A stretch of DNA of 64,000 nucleotides from Agelaius tricolor (GCA_023055355.1 JALJCS010000001.1:83306881-83370880); one strand, 5' to 3'; positions 37,204 through 50,454 are shown, counted from the stretch's first letter. Notes: generated from the letters alone by a model not told the origin. Translations and numbers: made by a program.

Positions 37204-39106
37204 TTCTCTTAAGACTTGCAGTGCTGTGCTGGAGAGGAAAGATGGCTTGAGGAGCATGTAGTTTGTTTTCCATGACTTGCTTTTGTGATTCTCTGCCATG
37301 ATCTTGATAATAGTGGAAAAGCTAATGCTTTATATGCATGGTACAGACCTTTTTGTAGTTATAATCTACCAGAAACTGTTCATTACTGGTCTGTCACATT
37401 GAAGTGAAACGTTTGATAAGTCTCCCCTTCTTTAGCTATATTGGACTTTAAGTTATTTATTACTTGCGTGGTGTACATAGCACGCTGTGTGTGCCATCCA
37501 CTGCTGCTTTCTTCTCTTCCTCAGTGGCATGTGGATCTAGAGTAAACAATTTGCCTGGAATGATTCAGAAATAGCTGTTTAGTTAGCATGCTCTACAATT
37601 AGAAAAAGTTCAATTAAGTGTTAATAAATAAGGGATTTTCTATCATCTTTAGATGTATGGTCTCCTTTTACTGTATTCAACTTGTATATCCAAATAACTG
37701 TAGAGCAGTTATGTGCATCATACACACAATTCGTGCTCAGCACAATCTATCAAATATCCAGTGATTGTGTGTTTTGAATTCATATAAAGTCTTCCTCCTA
37801 TCCCTGTTTCCTGTTGCAGAAATGGCCTTTTTTTCCCTCCAGGTTTCACATAACAACCTTTTTTTTTTTAATTTCATATGACTGCATTTTAAACATTTCT
37901 TCATTCTTGTATTCAGGACTTACTATGTATCAGTTACTTTTTGTCCTATTCTGTGTTGTTTGGCTGCCTCTTTTTCCATATAGAATATCTAGATTGGTGA
38001 CCTTTATAATACATGTTTTTTTCCTCTGTTAGTATCATTTTAGCCTGAGAAGGCCTTTTCAGTGTCCTTGCTTCCTCTTGAAAACACTCTCGTTACATGC
38101 AGCTGCTGCCACTTTCCTTTCCACTGATGAAGTTGGTCGCGTTTGCTCACGGCTCTGTAATCAGACGCTCTTGACTAAAATCAGCTAAAATGTACTTGGA
38201 GATAGAGGCCTGTAAAATGACCTCAGAAGAGAAGATGTATCATTTCTTGCTGCTTATCCTCTGGACTCCTCATGTAGCTCATCCTGCAGCCAGCAGTTGC
38301 TCCCCCTGCTTTTGCTCACCGTGGCCGTGGCTGGTTCCTTTGTTCCCACTGGAGTGGATCGCATGCACCCGTTCATCCTCACTGAACCCTGGACCGGTGG
38401 CTGGAGCAGTGTGAACATATGCACTGCTGCTCTGGTCTCCTCCCATTCTGCACGGCTACAAATTGCTATATTGGGTGATGGGCACTGCCATATGTGCACA
38501 GATCATATGGTATTTTCTCCTCAATCTACAGTTGCCTTGTTCTTCATACAGTGTAATACTTTGCTATATGCATGAAAGTTCAGTGTTTCTTTTGGAAGCC
38601 ATTTTTATTTGCTGGGATTAGAGGCATATACTTACTTGGGAAACCTAATTTTGCAATAAACAGTTGCTGGTAGTAAAGGATATGAGATAATGCTCTGGAT
38701 TAAACTGGAGATAGATAGCTGTTAGAAGTGTTTAAATGATGTCTGTATCTTTACTGTTAAGGAATCAAGCAATGTAACTTGTCATATTCATTAACATCAG
38801 TATGGGAAATGAAACTTGGAAAACATGCGTCCCAAAGAGTTTTCATAAGCACCTAATTTTGCTTTTGTTCAGGAAGACATATGTCAAATACATGCTAATT
38901 ATGAGTTCTGCAGCACCTTGTCTGCTAACTTGAGGTCTGCCTCTGTAGCCACATTCTGCATTCTTTTAATTCATCTTGGTATAAGATTTTTAAATATTTC
39001 AAACAGCAGATGTGCATTGCTTATAGATTTGTGTAAATGTTGGTGCAGTGTGTACAAAATGCATCTCCCATACAATGATCTGTTGACATTATTCTCTGTT
39101 GCTTAG

Positions 39107-39263
39107 CTTCAGACACTAAAGTCATGACATGTGCTGCTGTTTGGAGGATGCCGAAGGAATTGGAATCAGGCAGTCATGAATCCCCTGATGATTCATCAAG
39201 CAACACTCAAACCCTGGAGCTACTCTGTCACCTTGACAACACAGCCCATGGCAATATGGCCTG
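39107..39263 (+). CDS. EIPR1: EIPR1 coding exon 4, residues 87 (part) to 138 plus two bases of codon 139
   Basis: The acceptor is gttgcttag and the donor GCCTG|gtagga. The exon is 157 nt, completes Thr87 and ends with TG of Cys139. It contains [19 protein letters not shown] followed by the acidic, Ser-rich loop [20 protein letters not shown] and DNTAHGNMA. The loop is a known insertion in EIPR1, and the AAVW stretch is a propeller strand. If the donor were not used, the frame would read Trp then TAG at once. The exon sits alone after a 22.3-kb intron, with a diverged direct repeat on both sides. Skipping it would shift the frame. Confidence 0.95.
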
Positions 39264-39483
39264 GTAGGATTCTGCATATTTTATACTTCTAGAAAAAGCC
39301 TAAAGGATAGACCCATGCTGTTAGTTTTGTGCAGATTTATATTGAAGAAACTATGCTATACACCTTAAAAGTATTCCATCTTTAAAAAAAGGTATAAATT
39401 GGATTTTTAGTCCCAGATGTTTCATAGATTAAAACATATATTAAAGTCCTGCAAACACATATGGAGTAACAGCCTGTGTACTG

Positions 39484-40090
39484 CTTGAATGTGTTTTTCC
39501 CCACCTGCCCCCATCTAAAGCCTTTGTTGCACAAAGGTATAATACTTGGAATTTGAATCTTTTGGAATATAAATTTGATGTTGCATGTAAGTTTTTCTTT
39601 TTTAGTCTTCACTCGACTGATTTAGTGTGAGTAATTTATTGTTTCATAAGGATAAGAATTCATTATGTTACATGATGCCTGTGTAACTACTCTTTATCTG
39701 TTGTATAAGTCAAGACAAGGAGAGCTACAATACAGCAAGAGGTTATTACAGAAGTTTGTTCCCCTTTCTGTTATTTAAGAGGAAGTTAAATTTGTCCATG
39801 ATGTTATTGCAAGTTTGGTGCTTTATGGATGTGGGTATATGACATGTTCCCACTGCTTCCTGACCAGATGCAGGACATATAATAAGTTTTAAGCATTCAT
39901 TTCTAGCCACAGATGTCTAGTTTGAGCCTTGCAGGTTAAATTTTAACCAAAGAAAAAGGGTAAATTCAAGATGCTATTTATTAGGCAGGTCTTGAGAAGA
40001 TAGGGCATATAAGTGCATTCAAAATTTATAGATGATTTTTTTTCTAAGATACAGGTTTTCTGAGTGTTAAATTTCTTCATAGTAGCATCC
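39484..40090 (+). repeat. Local direct repeat, copy B (right of exon 4)
   Basis: This is the counterpart of copy A, beginning about 220 bp after EIPR1 exon 4. It carries both blocks next to each other, separated by only about 30 bp where copy A has several hundred. Shared phrases include TTTTTCCCCACCT, GGAATATAAATTTGATGTTGC and GCAAGTTTGGTGCTTTATGG. Confidence 0.85.
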
Positions 40091-40788
40091 TTTAATTCTT
40101 TGCTACATATTTTAATATGAGTACTCCTCCTTGTAATTATTTTATTATTTAATTTCACTTTTAATTGTGGACACTTTCTGATAATTAACATTCCCTACTA
40201 AATTGGAAAGGTTTTGTAGTTTGTTTTAATCTTTTAGGCTTTGTGCTTTTTGTCTTTTAATTTTCCATAATCAGTTTCTATCTGATGCTGGAATGCCAGA
40301 ACTTTGTATGGTAGCCGGATCACTAAAGGAGGAATAGGAGGCGTATCACTGCTTTTTGTCAGGATGTGAATTATATGAATGCCCAGAATTTGTTTTTTGC
40401 TCTAATAACAGCTGATAACATGCTCATGAGCAGTTTTCAGTCATCTGCTCTCTGATTTTGTTCAGTACTTAGTGCTTACAAATATCTACTGCTATTTAAT
40501 GCCCTTTACCTGTGTGCATGTGTATATATATGCATGGAGATTTGAAAATGTTTAGTGTTACAGAGAGATAAAAGGTTTAAAGAGAATACTTGGCATTAGT
40601 ACTCCTCACATCATCTCAGGAAAGCACAGCTGAGTTAGAGGATCTTGCTTTAGCGCAGATTTTTCTATTCCCGTCTCGCGCATATTGGACACAACTCAAA
40701 AATGAGTAAATTAGGCCTTTTGTGCTAAATGTGTCACATAAAGGCCACACCCCACTGAGTGGTGTGTTGGCTGCAAATAGCAAGGTAT

Positions 40789-40811
40789 TTGTATTACAAA
40801 TTGTAATACAA
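40789..40811. repeat. Near-perfect palindrome, 11-bp arms, 1-nt centre
   Basis: TTGTATTACAA (40789-40799) is followed after one A by TTGTAATACAA, its exact complement. A further TTTGTATTAC lies about 10 bases downstream, so this is a small cluster of repeats of one motif. Confidence 0.92.
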
Positions 40812-43275
40812 TTTGTATTCTTTGTATTACACTACTTAAGTGTTTAGAAAAACATGAAGCCCTTAGACAGTAAGGGTTTGGTTGCTGCTGGAACCAAATA
40901 GGAATCAGAAAAGCCATTTTTGTCAATGCAAAGTATAAACACTTTTCAAAGCACAATGTAAGACCAGTGTTCTGGTGTACACAACCACTATGAGATCAGT
41001 GGTGGTCTTACACCATATACTTGCAGTAAGAAGGATCTGTCATTTGCCTTGCCATTAGAGCACACATACCCTTGTGTTTTGCCTGGAAAACCAGAGGCTG
41101 AATGCTGGATCCGAGCTTAATGTGACCATACCACAGCATGCTGGAGCAGTGCGAACACAGCCATGAATGATTTGATACAGGCTTCATTTTTTAAGTTAAT
41201 TTTGACTATTATTAGTCAGAATGCATGCTAAAAAAGATTACATAAAAAACTGGGCTTCTATAATATCTTTCTATGCTGGGCCTGGAAGAGTGGGCAGAGT
41301 TGCCAGTACAGTTTAGAGACAGAGCATGTAATGTTGGTGTCGACCTTTGTGACAGTGGCTCCAGATAGCAGCTTGTAGCAAGATATTTTTTGTGTGTCTT
41401 GGTATCCAGTGCACAGATGCTTCATTAGATTTATGGATCTGGTTGCAGGTCATAAGTAATTGAGTTTTCATTGTAAATCGGGAAAAAAAGCAAAACTTTC
41501 TTGAACATGCAACTGGTTATGTATTCTAGCATCTACCACCCTCCTCAGGGCTTTATTCGCTTGTAGTTTTTCTCATGCTCTGCTTCCTTCCTTATCATGC
41601 TTTTTTCAAGGTGAGCCTGGTAGCTGAAATTTACCTCACAGATTTTTGTTTCTAGTATCATGCACTAAGAAACACAAGGGGTGGATTTTTTTCTGGGTCT
41701 GGTGTGTCAGGAATTGGGTTTGTTCAACTCTGTACTGATGTTAAGAACTCATTCTGCACTTTCTTACCTTTCTCATCTCCTTTATGGAATTCTGTGCTCC
41801 AATTTCTCTGAAATTTCTTACTAAAAACCAGCGGAGACATACTTAATACCAGTTCTCTTTTGTGAAGCAAGACCAAAAGAGGGTTTTCAATCAATTGTGA
41901 CTAAAATCTTAAACTTTGCTGTTGTGTTACTGAACACTGTGCCCTTCCCACTCAAGATCTATTGAAATAATTTTCTAGTCTTGACAAAACCTTTGGCAAA
42001 AATCTAATATCCAAAACATTACAGTCAAGTGAAAAAGAAATTTGTTTTCTACAGTTCCATTTTATCTGGATTGCATGAGTTACTGTGTTTAAAAATTAAG
42101 CATAACCTTTCATTTTTAGTATCTGAGATTGTTTACTGACTCCAAGCTTTGAATTTGGGACTCATCAGCATTTTTATTCAAACTCTTGTATGGCATAAAG
42201 AGAGTTCAGAAAATTAAACAGATGCTTAAATTAGGCCAACAAATAGGCCTGTTAATTGTTCTGTTTGATTCTAGCCTAAGATTTTTTCATCCTCTGCCTG
42301 CTGTTCCTCATGTAAGCCAAAATGGAAGGATTTCAAGTGCAAAAATCCTGGATGAATTACTTTCAGTGTGGAAAACCCCAGATACACACAGAAATTCGTG
42401 TGTTTAAAAAGAAAAAAAAGTCTCTTCAATAAATTCCTTTTGTAGATAAGTGTATGTATTCATACAGAGTTAAACCCATATAACAGTAAGCATGTTGGTC
42501 TCTGCAATGTTGTAAGATTCAACTAAAGGAACTTGCCACTGGATATCTTACAAGAAGCAGTTCTGTCTGCATAGGAGAGGCCAAGGAAGTGGGACAGCAG
42601 TTAATGAGATTTTGATTATTCCTCTGAGTGCAGCTTGGAGGAATCCCCAGAATTCTTGTCAGGTAAACCCCTGAAGACTTGTATTTTAGTATTTAGAATA
42701 GTAGCCTCCTGTTCTACTTCTCTCTCAGTTTTGCTGCAGACTCTTTTGGTAGTAGACTTGACAGGATAGTCCTTGGAGAAAGAAGATACTACAGACCATA
42801 AGAGAAAGTATAATCTGTGAGATCTTGAATTCATAACACAGCAGGGAGTTTCTCTTGATTCTGCTGGAGGCAGGCTTGCCTCTCAATGCTTAGCATCTTA
42901 CTTTTTGCTTTCCAAAGGTGGCAGATATAAAATAGGGCAAATCCTGTTCAGTACTAAGCTATGTACTTCAAAAGAGAGGGGAACAAGTGAAGTAAGTTGG
43001 ATTGTGAGCTATGGAGTAAATGTGGAATAAAATGAAAATAAATAAGGGGAAAAGTGTTAGATGAACAGTGAAATACAACTTAAGGGGAGGAAAATTAATG
43101 GAGGTTACAGAGGCAATATAAGTGGAGACTCAATTCTGAGAAGCCTGAAAGGTGAGGAGTGAGGAATTCATGTTCTATGTAGAAAACAAGAGCTGCTAAA
43201 AATTTGTTTGAAAGGGATGAATATGTTAGTAATAATGATAGATTACTTCATTAGGCTGCTCTACTAGCTCAGGTT

Positions 43276-43299
43276 GTTTGTTTTTTTTTTTTTTTTTTG
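43276..43299. repeat. Poly-T run
   Basis: An uninterrupted run of more than 15 T follows GTTTG. It could be the remnant of a retroposed A-tail on the other strand, but no element body is recognisable beside it. Confidence 0.9.
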
Positions 43300-46200
43300 T
43301 GTATTCCACTCAATCAATCCTAGATATGAACATGCAAATATTACCATATCTAAGAGACTGTAGAGAGGAAGAGAAATTACAAATTCTTTAGAGTCACAGA
43401 TGTTTCAAGAACTCCAGGATGTTTATCACTAAAATATTAAATTAGAACTTTGAATTCACAAAGGAGAAAGCTATTATAAATGAGCTGTTCCCACAGAGTT
43501 TAAATACTTAGATTTTATTTGGCATTTCATTGAAGGTCTCCAAATAAGTACAGAGAAGTACCATCTCTTCCTTGGCCATCCACAGTACAAATCAGCCTCA
43601 TTAAGGTTGGCTTTTTACAGAAGTACAAAATTCACTCTTATAGTCCTTTCAACTTGAGTAGAAATGTCATACATAACATTTTATTGCTTCATCATGTTCA
43701 TTCCATTAATGCACACAGTCACCTGATCAAAGTTAGGCTCATTCATAATTGATGCCCTGAAGACAGATGACTGAAATCCAGTAGTGTTTTACTTACTTTT
43801 TTCGCCTTTCACTTTATTTTAAAAAACCCAAAAGCCCACAAAATCAAGCCATCCCAAAACATTTTCAAGCAGAAAAGCCAAGAAGTGAGAGAATATGAAA
43901 CTCAAAAGCGAGAATGGTGTTTTTAATAGCTCTAACACTTGCATGAGTTATTCGGGTATCACTTCTCTTTTCCTGTCATGATGTTGGTGATGTTACTTCT
44001 TCTCTAGAACCCCTCTGTAGGCTTCAGGATATATGTGTAAAAGTTCTACCTTAGGGTTTCATTCAAAAATAAAGAAAGTCTAAAATAATTTAACAGTCCA
44101 AACCTAATGAATATAAACCCAAAAGTAACAATAATTTTAGAAGGATCATATGGTCTTGAATATGTGGTACAGTAGCTGTTAGATATGTTTTATAGCAAAG
44201 ACGTAATAAATGCAATCATAAGTTTTTTAATCTTATTTTAACACTTCGTATGTCCCACTACCTGAAATATAATTGTGAGGACAGAGCTCCCTCTGACATT
44301 TGTATAGAGGTTTCTTTGAGAATGTCAGGACTGTCAGTTGCATATTCTGGTGTATAAACTGAACTCTTATTTTGTTGGGTGAGGAGGAGGGGTTGTAACA
44401 GCTGCCCAGTAGATATTAATTGTATCTTCACATGATGAACAGAATTTCAGAAAATTATATATCTGAAATTGGCAGCATTTAAGAATAATTATTCCACACT
44501 TGGTTCATTCCACATATTCCATCAGCCACTTCTGATATTACAGTAAGTATAGAGACAATTTTTTTGGCCTGACTTGCTACATGACAAGTTTCACTGGGAA
44601 TCTATCTTAACAGCTGCTTATCAGTACTGATAATGGCCTCTATATTTTGATCCCTTCTAAACTGGTAAAATTTAAACTGTATTTGTCTCTGCTCTCTTTA
44701 TAATTCTGTGTGATCCTGAATTCTTTCCAGGATTTTGCTCTCTTGAATCTTTGATTCTTCTGTATTGTAAATAAAATAATTTATTATATTTAAATACAAG
44801 TGTTCAGTGTTCAACCATTAGTTGTCTTTCTTGCATTTTCTCTTTCCTTTTCTACTTTTGTCATCCTCTAAAATATGTCTCAGTCCAGAAGAGTAATTTA
44901 GAACACTCATTTTCTCATTTTCATTCCCTTGAATGTTTGTGGAAATTTTGAGTGCTTAGTATTGTGCAATTTTAAAACTTTAGGCTCTTCAATGTAATCA
45001 CTTTTTCTAGGGAATAAATGTGATTCATTAATTGGATACTGAAACAATAGAACTTTGTATTATATGCCCTGTTTATTATGTTAGCTTTTAATCAGAATTT
45101 GACTCTACTCATGTAAAGAAGAGGGAAACTTAGTTAAGCTAAAATCTGACACTGAAGCAAATACTAAAGGGAAAAGTAGTTATTTGGTCATTTTTTGAAC
45201 TTACTATATGCATTCAGTTAACTTATAACTTCTAATAAGTTAAATAGATTCCATATGCTTGAATGAAAATTAGTTTTTATGACGTCTTTGCAGCTGTTTT
45301 TGTTTAGTTTGGATTCATAAATCGTGATGCAGAAAATAGTGCACAAATTGTGTTACTCTGCAAGTTAAAAAAAAGGGGGTTATAGAGTACTATTTTACTT
45401 CTCCATCCCAACTTGAACATAGTTTAGTTTCTGCTCTTACCATATTGCCCAGTTTTACTGCTAAATTAGTTGGGATTTTTCCCCACTGAAAGGAAATTTA
45501 GCTGTTTTTAAAAGGGGTCTTCTTCCTCTTTGAAATGTCACTTAAGCTCTTCATACCACTAAAAAAGTGAGGGTTGAAGTCTGCCTCAGCTGATTTTGCA
45601 GGTGAAATAGATACTTCTCTTTATTCTACTACTATTCTATTTATTCTAATAGTTTTATGTTCAGTCTTACTGAATTGCTTAAAATGTTAGTGGGAAATGT
45701 TAAAGAAAAACAGTGTTGCAGAACTGTGAACAAATCAGTTATGCAGGAAAAATTTAAATGTTCATGAGGAACTAACTGAACAGGTGCCCCTGTTTTCTTG
45801 GTATCAGACTCCAGTTTGCTCTCCAAAGCCCCATTAAGAATTTATTATTTAGAATATTTATCCCTTAGGGTAGAATTCTTTCCAGCACAATATTCTGGGA
45901 TGACTATAGATGTAGCAATGTTGCTACTGACACTTGCTTACATAGTAGTTAAAAATTCAGGGTTTTGAAATGTCTTTTGGATGCCTGTTGGATGAAAGAA
46001 TTGACCCTTGTACATTTGTGATCAAGTGTGTCTATTTGGTAAAATGTCTGTGAGACCTGAAGGGGTGCCCTGCAGCCTCCCACTGTCCATCCATCCCAGT
46101 GTTCAGGCTCTAGCAATGGTGATGGAGAGGTAAATTAGGGAGACCACATCATTTACAGTCCCAGCTGCTTCTTGCAGTCTCTTCACCTCAAATCCCCCCG

Positions 46201-48029
46201 GAATTAAGAGTTGCTGGATTAGAGGTGTTAGAGGGTACATCTGTGCTAGGTCTGTGTAAAACTTTAGCATTCTGTTCTTCTGATCAGAAGGAGTGGTGAT
46301 TGTCTTCAACTATCAATGCAGATCTAGGCAACCTAGATCATCTTAGGCTTGTGTTTTAAATCACTGGAGAAATATACTCAGAGGAATATCCTGCTTTGTT
46401 GGATATTATTCCCCTGGCCAACCATGCAGTTTGTTACAAACAGTATAAATTAGTAAGGATGTGCTGTATCCATATTTCCATCTTTGAAAAATCCCTTATG
46501 AAAACACTCAAAGTATCCCTCTCAAAAGTAGGATATGTTTTTTCTTTAAGGTAAGTCTGCATAGATTGTTTTTGCAAATAAGTTTGTTTCAGCCCTTAAT
46601 TTTTGCCTTAGTATGTGGAAAAAAATATAGTCATCCTGAGGCCTCCAGAAGGCTGGGCAAGAGTTTTACCTGTGTGTTTTCCTGACAGAGGCTGGTACTA
46701 CAAAAATGTTTTTCCTAGGCTGACCACTTTACTTGATCTACAGACAAGCCAGTTATATGTTTCTTTCCTGATGTGTCAAACATCCATAATATTCACTTTG
46801 CAAGTTTTTTAAGCCCTGTTCAAGCAACAGAATAGAAATGGTGTCTATGGCAGCAGCTGCTCTATGGATAGTGTGCCATATATATGATAATTTAATAAAA
46901 AAAATTTTAGAAATAAGTGATTTTTCTGTGGCACCTCCTCGTCAGGATGCTTTTTTATTTGTAAAGCAGTTTAATTTTTCTAAATAAAATAATAATGCAA
47001 GAGTCAAAATAAAGCCTAGCTGTCTTTGGGATTCTTGTCCAAAATAACCCTTCATTTCTTAATTCTCACTGATCAGCAGCTTTTTAGCTAAAATGTTCAC
47101 CTTACCTTCTAGTTTTTTTTAGGAAGCTGTGGTTCTCGTTTCACCACATCTTCAGTTGGACTCTGAATTAGATCTCAATGTTTGAGAATTTTGAGATGAA
47201 GTGTAACTTGTGTTCCCTGCAGCAGACTTCAATGCACTGTAAAATAGCCAGAACTGATTTCATTCAGAAATGTGGCTGTTTTGTAGAGCCACTTGGGTAG
47301 GGAACGAGATCGTGGGCTCCAGGTTGTATTTGGTCTGATCTCCTGTCTCCTAGAATTAATGCCCTGATTATCTGATAAGCAAGAGTAATCTTTAAATTGG
47401 AATCATTGTAATGCAAAGCAGGCACAATATTTGAGTTCTTAATATGTGATTTTTTCTGGTGGGCTGCATGGAAGCTGCAGGATGGTCTGCTGAGTTACCA
47501 AATGCAAGGGTGTATTTTCCATTTTTCAGTGCATGAGAGTTTTCAGTCCAGCAAAATTTTTCTATTTATGGAAATAAGCGGTTGTCACTTCTGTAATTGT
47601 AGTTAAGCAGTAGTTAATGCTTGCTTTGTCCAACATTGTGGCATAACTGCAGTTCATATCAATGAAAGTGTTTGCATGTTGCTTTTTTTCTTCCTTAGTC
47701 TATAATGGAGGACTTTGAATTGTTCATTTGTAAAAGTTCAGTATGTTTGGTGATAAAAGTGTTAACTATCTTTGCAGCATGGGAGAAGATAGTGGGTTCC
47801 TTTCATGTGTGCATTTGAGGGAATATTTTAAATACTCTTATTTTTTGCTAAGGTAATGTTCTCTTTAGGATTTAATTTTATTTTTTTATACTAAAAACTA
47901 CTAGCTGCAAGCTTTATTGGAGCATCCTGAGTTAGATGATAACAAAACAGGGTAAAATACAACATATATAATTACTTGTCTTCTGTTTATAGATTATTTA
48001 AAGAGCAACCGTGAAGTTGCCACTCAGTT

Positions 48030-48440
48030 TCTGCTCTAGTGCAGTGTTTGGGAGGGTTTTGGGGGACCATGAGACCCCCATCACCTTTCCTGGGGGGAAG
48101 GGGCCCTACAGCTGAGCTCTGCACAGGGAGGATGGGCGGTCACTGCCTCTCACCAGAGGTTTCTTCAGCACACACCCAAAGGCTCTCTCCCCCCACCCTT
48201 TGGTGTGAGGGTCTGTGCAAGCCTGGCAGCTGACAGCCCTGGGCTGTGGTCTCCAGCTTGATCCCTCTGGGAATGTGTTCTTCTTCCACAGCCCAGGCCT
48301 GAGTCACTTTATCTCCATCAACATGCAGCCCAAGGCTCCATTCAGGGTTTGGGTGGTTTTCTCTGCAGCTTTTATACAGTTTTGCTGTAATAGGCAAAAG
48401 TCTTTCATGGAGATGTTTAAGCCATAAATTATAACATTTC
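48030..48440. other. GC-rich intronic block, unidentified
   Basis: About 400 bp are clearly richer in G and C than the surrounding intron, including GGGACCATGAGACCCCCATC and CTCTCTCCCCCCACCC. Composition and sharp edges suggest an old inserted element, possibly retroviral. I could not assign it to a family. Short frames on both strands contain nothing recognisable. Confidence 0.4.
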
Positions 48441-49336
48441 AGTCTCCAACCATCCAGTTACTGAATTGATTCACGCAAAAAGCAAAACAAACTAAAAAGC
48501 TTGGGTCTAGTCATGAACTTCTGAGAAACTTCAAGCAGTCAGTCTTCAACTAGGCTCAAAAGATGAAAACAGCATATCAAATGCTTTTAGATAGCTGAGG
48601 GTTCAGTCTTAAAATGGAAAGAAGTTTCTCCGTTAACCTGTTGATACTAAAGTTATGATCTCTACCCTCAGGTATATTGTTGGTCTAAAATTATTAGGAG
48701 GCTGCAAAGCTTGGTTGCAAAAGTGTTAGAAAATTACAAAAATAGAAGCCTATTCTCATAAAATGACAAGTATTCTTTCAATCCTACTGTTACCTCCAGC
48801 AAATTTATTAGGGTTAGAGTGCCTAGTTAGTTAGTGGAGCTGCCCATCCTGACTGGCTTAAATATGCTGCTTTTCATAGACAGAATAAGAGAGGAGGACT
48901 GATTTCTTTCATTCCTTCCTGTATAGCATGAAGTGAATCACAGGTTAAAAGTATATGCTGATTAAGTCATGATGACAACTGAAGAGTTGGAAGAAGTTGC
49001 ATCAGAACTAAGGCTTATGATTTTTGGTGCACCTTCAAAAAGGATGCATAACAATCCATATGAACAACTCTGAGGTTTCAAACTAAAGCCTTCTAAAATT
49101 AGTGTACATCAAGGTCTCTGGTTGTATTTCTGTGTATGCAGAATGACTGCTACAAGTTGCTAGTTAATGGCAGATTTTGGACTTAAAATATCTGATGGAT
49201 TTAATCTAAAGGAAACCAGAAGGAATATGGTTTAACATATTTAGGTATAGATTAGATCCACAGAATTAAAATGGCCTTCTAGTTCAAATTCGGATGGATT
49301 TTAACATTGAGTTGTTTTTCTGTTTCTGTTTTGCAG

Positions 49337-49436
49337 TGTTATGTGGGAGCCAATGGGAGATGGTAAAAAGATTATTTCACTGGCTGATAACAACATATTA
49401 TTGTGGGATTTGCAGGAAAGTTCAGCCAAAGCTGTG
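49337..49436 (+). CDS. EIPR1: EIPR1 coding exon 5, residues 139-172
   Basis: The acceptor is gttttgcag and the donor GCTGTG|gtaaga. The exon is 100 nt, begins with the third base of Cys139 and ends in phase 0. It encodes [19 protein letters not shown], then [19 protein letters not shown] is a typical WD dipeptide context closing a propeller blade, and VMWEP begins the preceding strand. All of it lines up with the remembered human protein with few substitutions. Confidence 0.96.
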
Positions 49437-50454
49437 GTAAGAATTTTTTTTTTAACAAAACATGCTATACTTTAATATAGTCCAAACAACAGCATTCCTT
49501 AGCCTAGAATTTGCTAATCTTTTAACTATTCATTCAGAAGTATCTCATTGCTTATAAGGGAGGTGGGGGAAATGAATATTCTACCACTGTCTTATTCAAG
49601 AGTGTTTAAGAGTAGTATTTTAGTACCTGTTGATAGCGGGTAAATGTTTTCTTTGTTCTAGAGTTCCCCTTACTGTCCTTCTGCTTTTATAGTGAGAAAT
49701 CTAGAATAAAGCAGTGCTGATTTGGTGAATGTCTAGAAGTGGAAAAATTAACGATCAGTCAAGCCAAAGGTTGCTGAATTCAGATAATGGTGTAGGTGCA
49801 ATAACTCACATTGGTTAATACCATGCAGCCCTTTATTTAATTTACAACTCTTGATTGTATAAGCATAAGTTTCTCTATTTGCTATGTACTGCTTTGAATT
49901 TTCAATGTTAGTTTAATTTAGTAATATACAGTTTATTCATATTATTTCACTTATTGTTAAAAATGTCTTATTCAGGAACATATATAATAAGTGTCATTGG
50001 CATAGATTTTTGTCTGATTATGCCATATGATAGAATGTATATAGAAAACTTCAAATGATTCCATCTGTGCTTATAAATGGAAACTTGTTATGCCAAGGAC
50101 ATTGCTATTCAATTGATCTGTTGTCACCTTTAACTCCTTAGGTCAGGGTTAATTCTTTTCCTGGATGCTGCAGAATCAGTTTTTTCAACTTAGTCAATAC
50201 ACTGTGTCCATAAACTCTTCCCTGTTTATACGACCTGACTGCATGCAAATAGATGACAACGTAATATAATATAGTTTAATACTTTGTGTTTATAATTAAG
50301 CCCTTTGGGTTCCTTCTCTAGATGAGAAACTTGAGGGGTTTTTCTCACCTGCAACTTCAATAGTTATGTTGCTTTCCAAGGCTTCAAATTAGTATTTGTT
50401 TTTATCAAATTGATGTTGAGAGTTTCTGACAGCTTACCTCCAGGAGCTTGTCTG

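Larger units (their letters stand above)
16762..39106 (+). other. EIPR1: EIPR1 intron 3 (22,345 nt)
   Basis: The longest intron here. Apart from a diverged CR1 block (28.06-28.99 kb), copy A of a local repeat (35.9-37.2 kb), microsatellites and hairpins, it is unique AT-rich sequence. From 16.8 to 28.0 kb I see only poly-T runs (around 19.27 kb), G/T-rich tracts (around 24.02 kb) and the hairpins listed separately. GC-richer patches at 31.43-31.73 and 38.25-38.42 kb have no recognisable identity. Confidence 0.85.
39264..49336 (+). other. EIPR1: EIPR1 intron 4 (10,073 nt)
   Basis: The intron starts with copy B of the local repeat. Beyond that are an 11-bp hairpin at 40.79 kb, a 20-base-class poly-T run at 43.28 kb and an unidentified GC-rich block at 48.03-48.40 kb. 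The remainder is AT-rich unique DNA with no exon or RNA gene that I can see. Confidence 0.85.

Noticed and set aside
46103..46309. 68-codon minus-strand frame with fairly protein-like composition
   Set aside because: No family was recognised, there are no splice partners, and such frames are expected by chance in 64 kb. It may be part of an unassigned old repeat.
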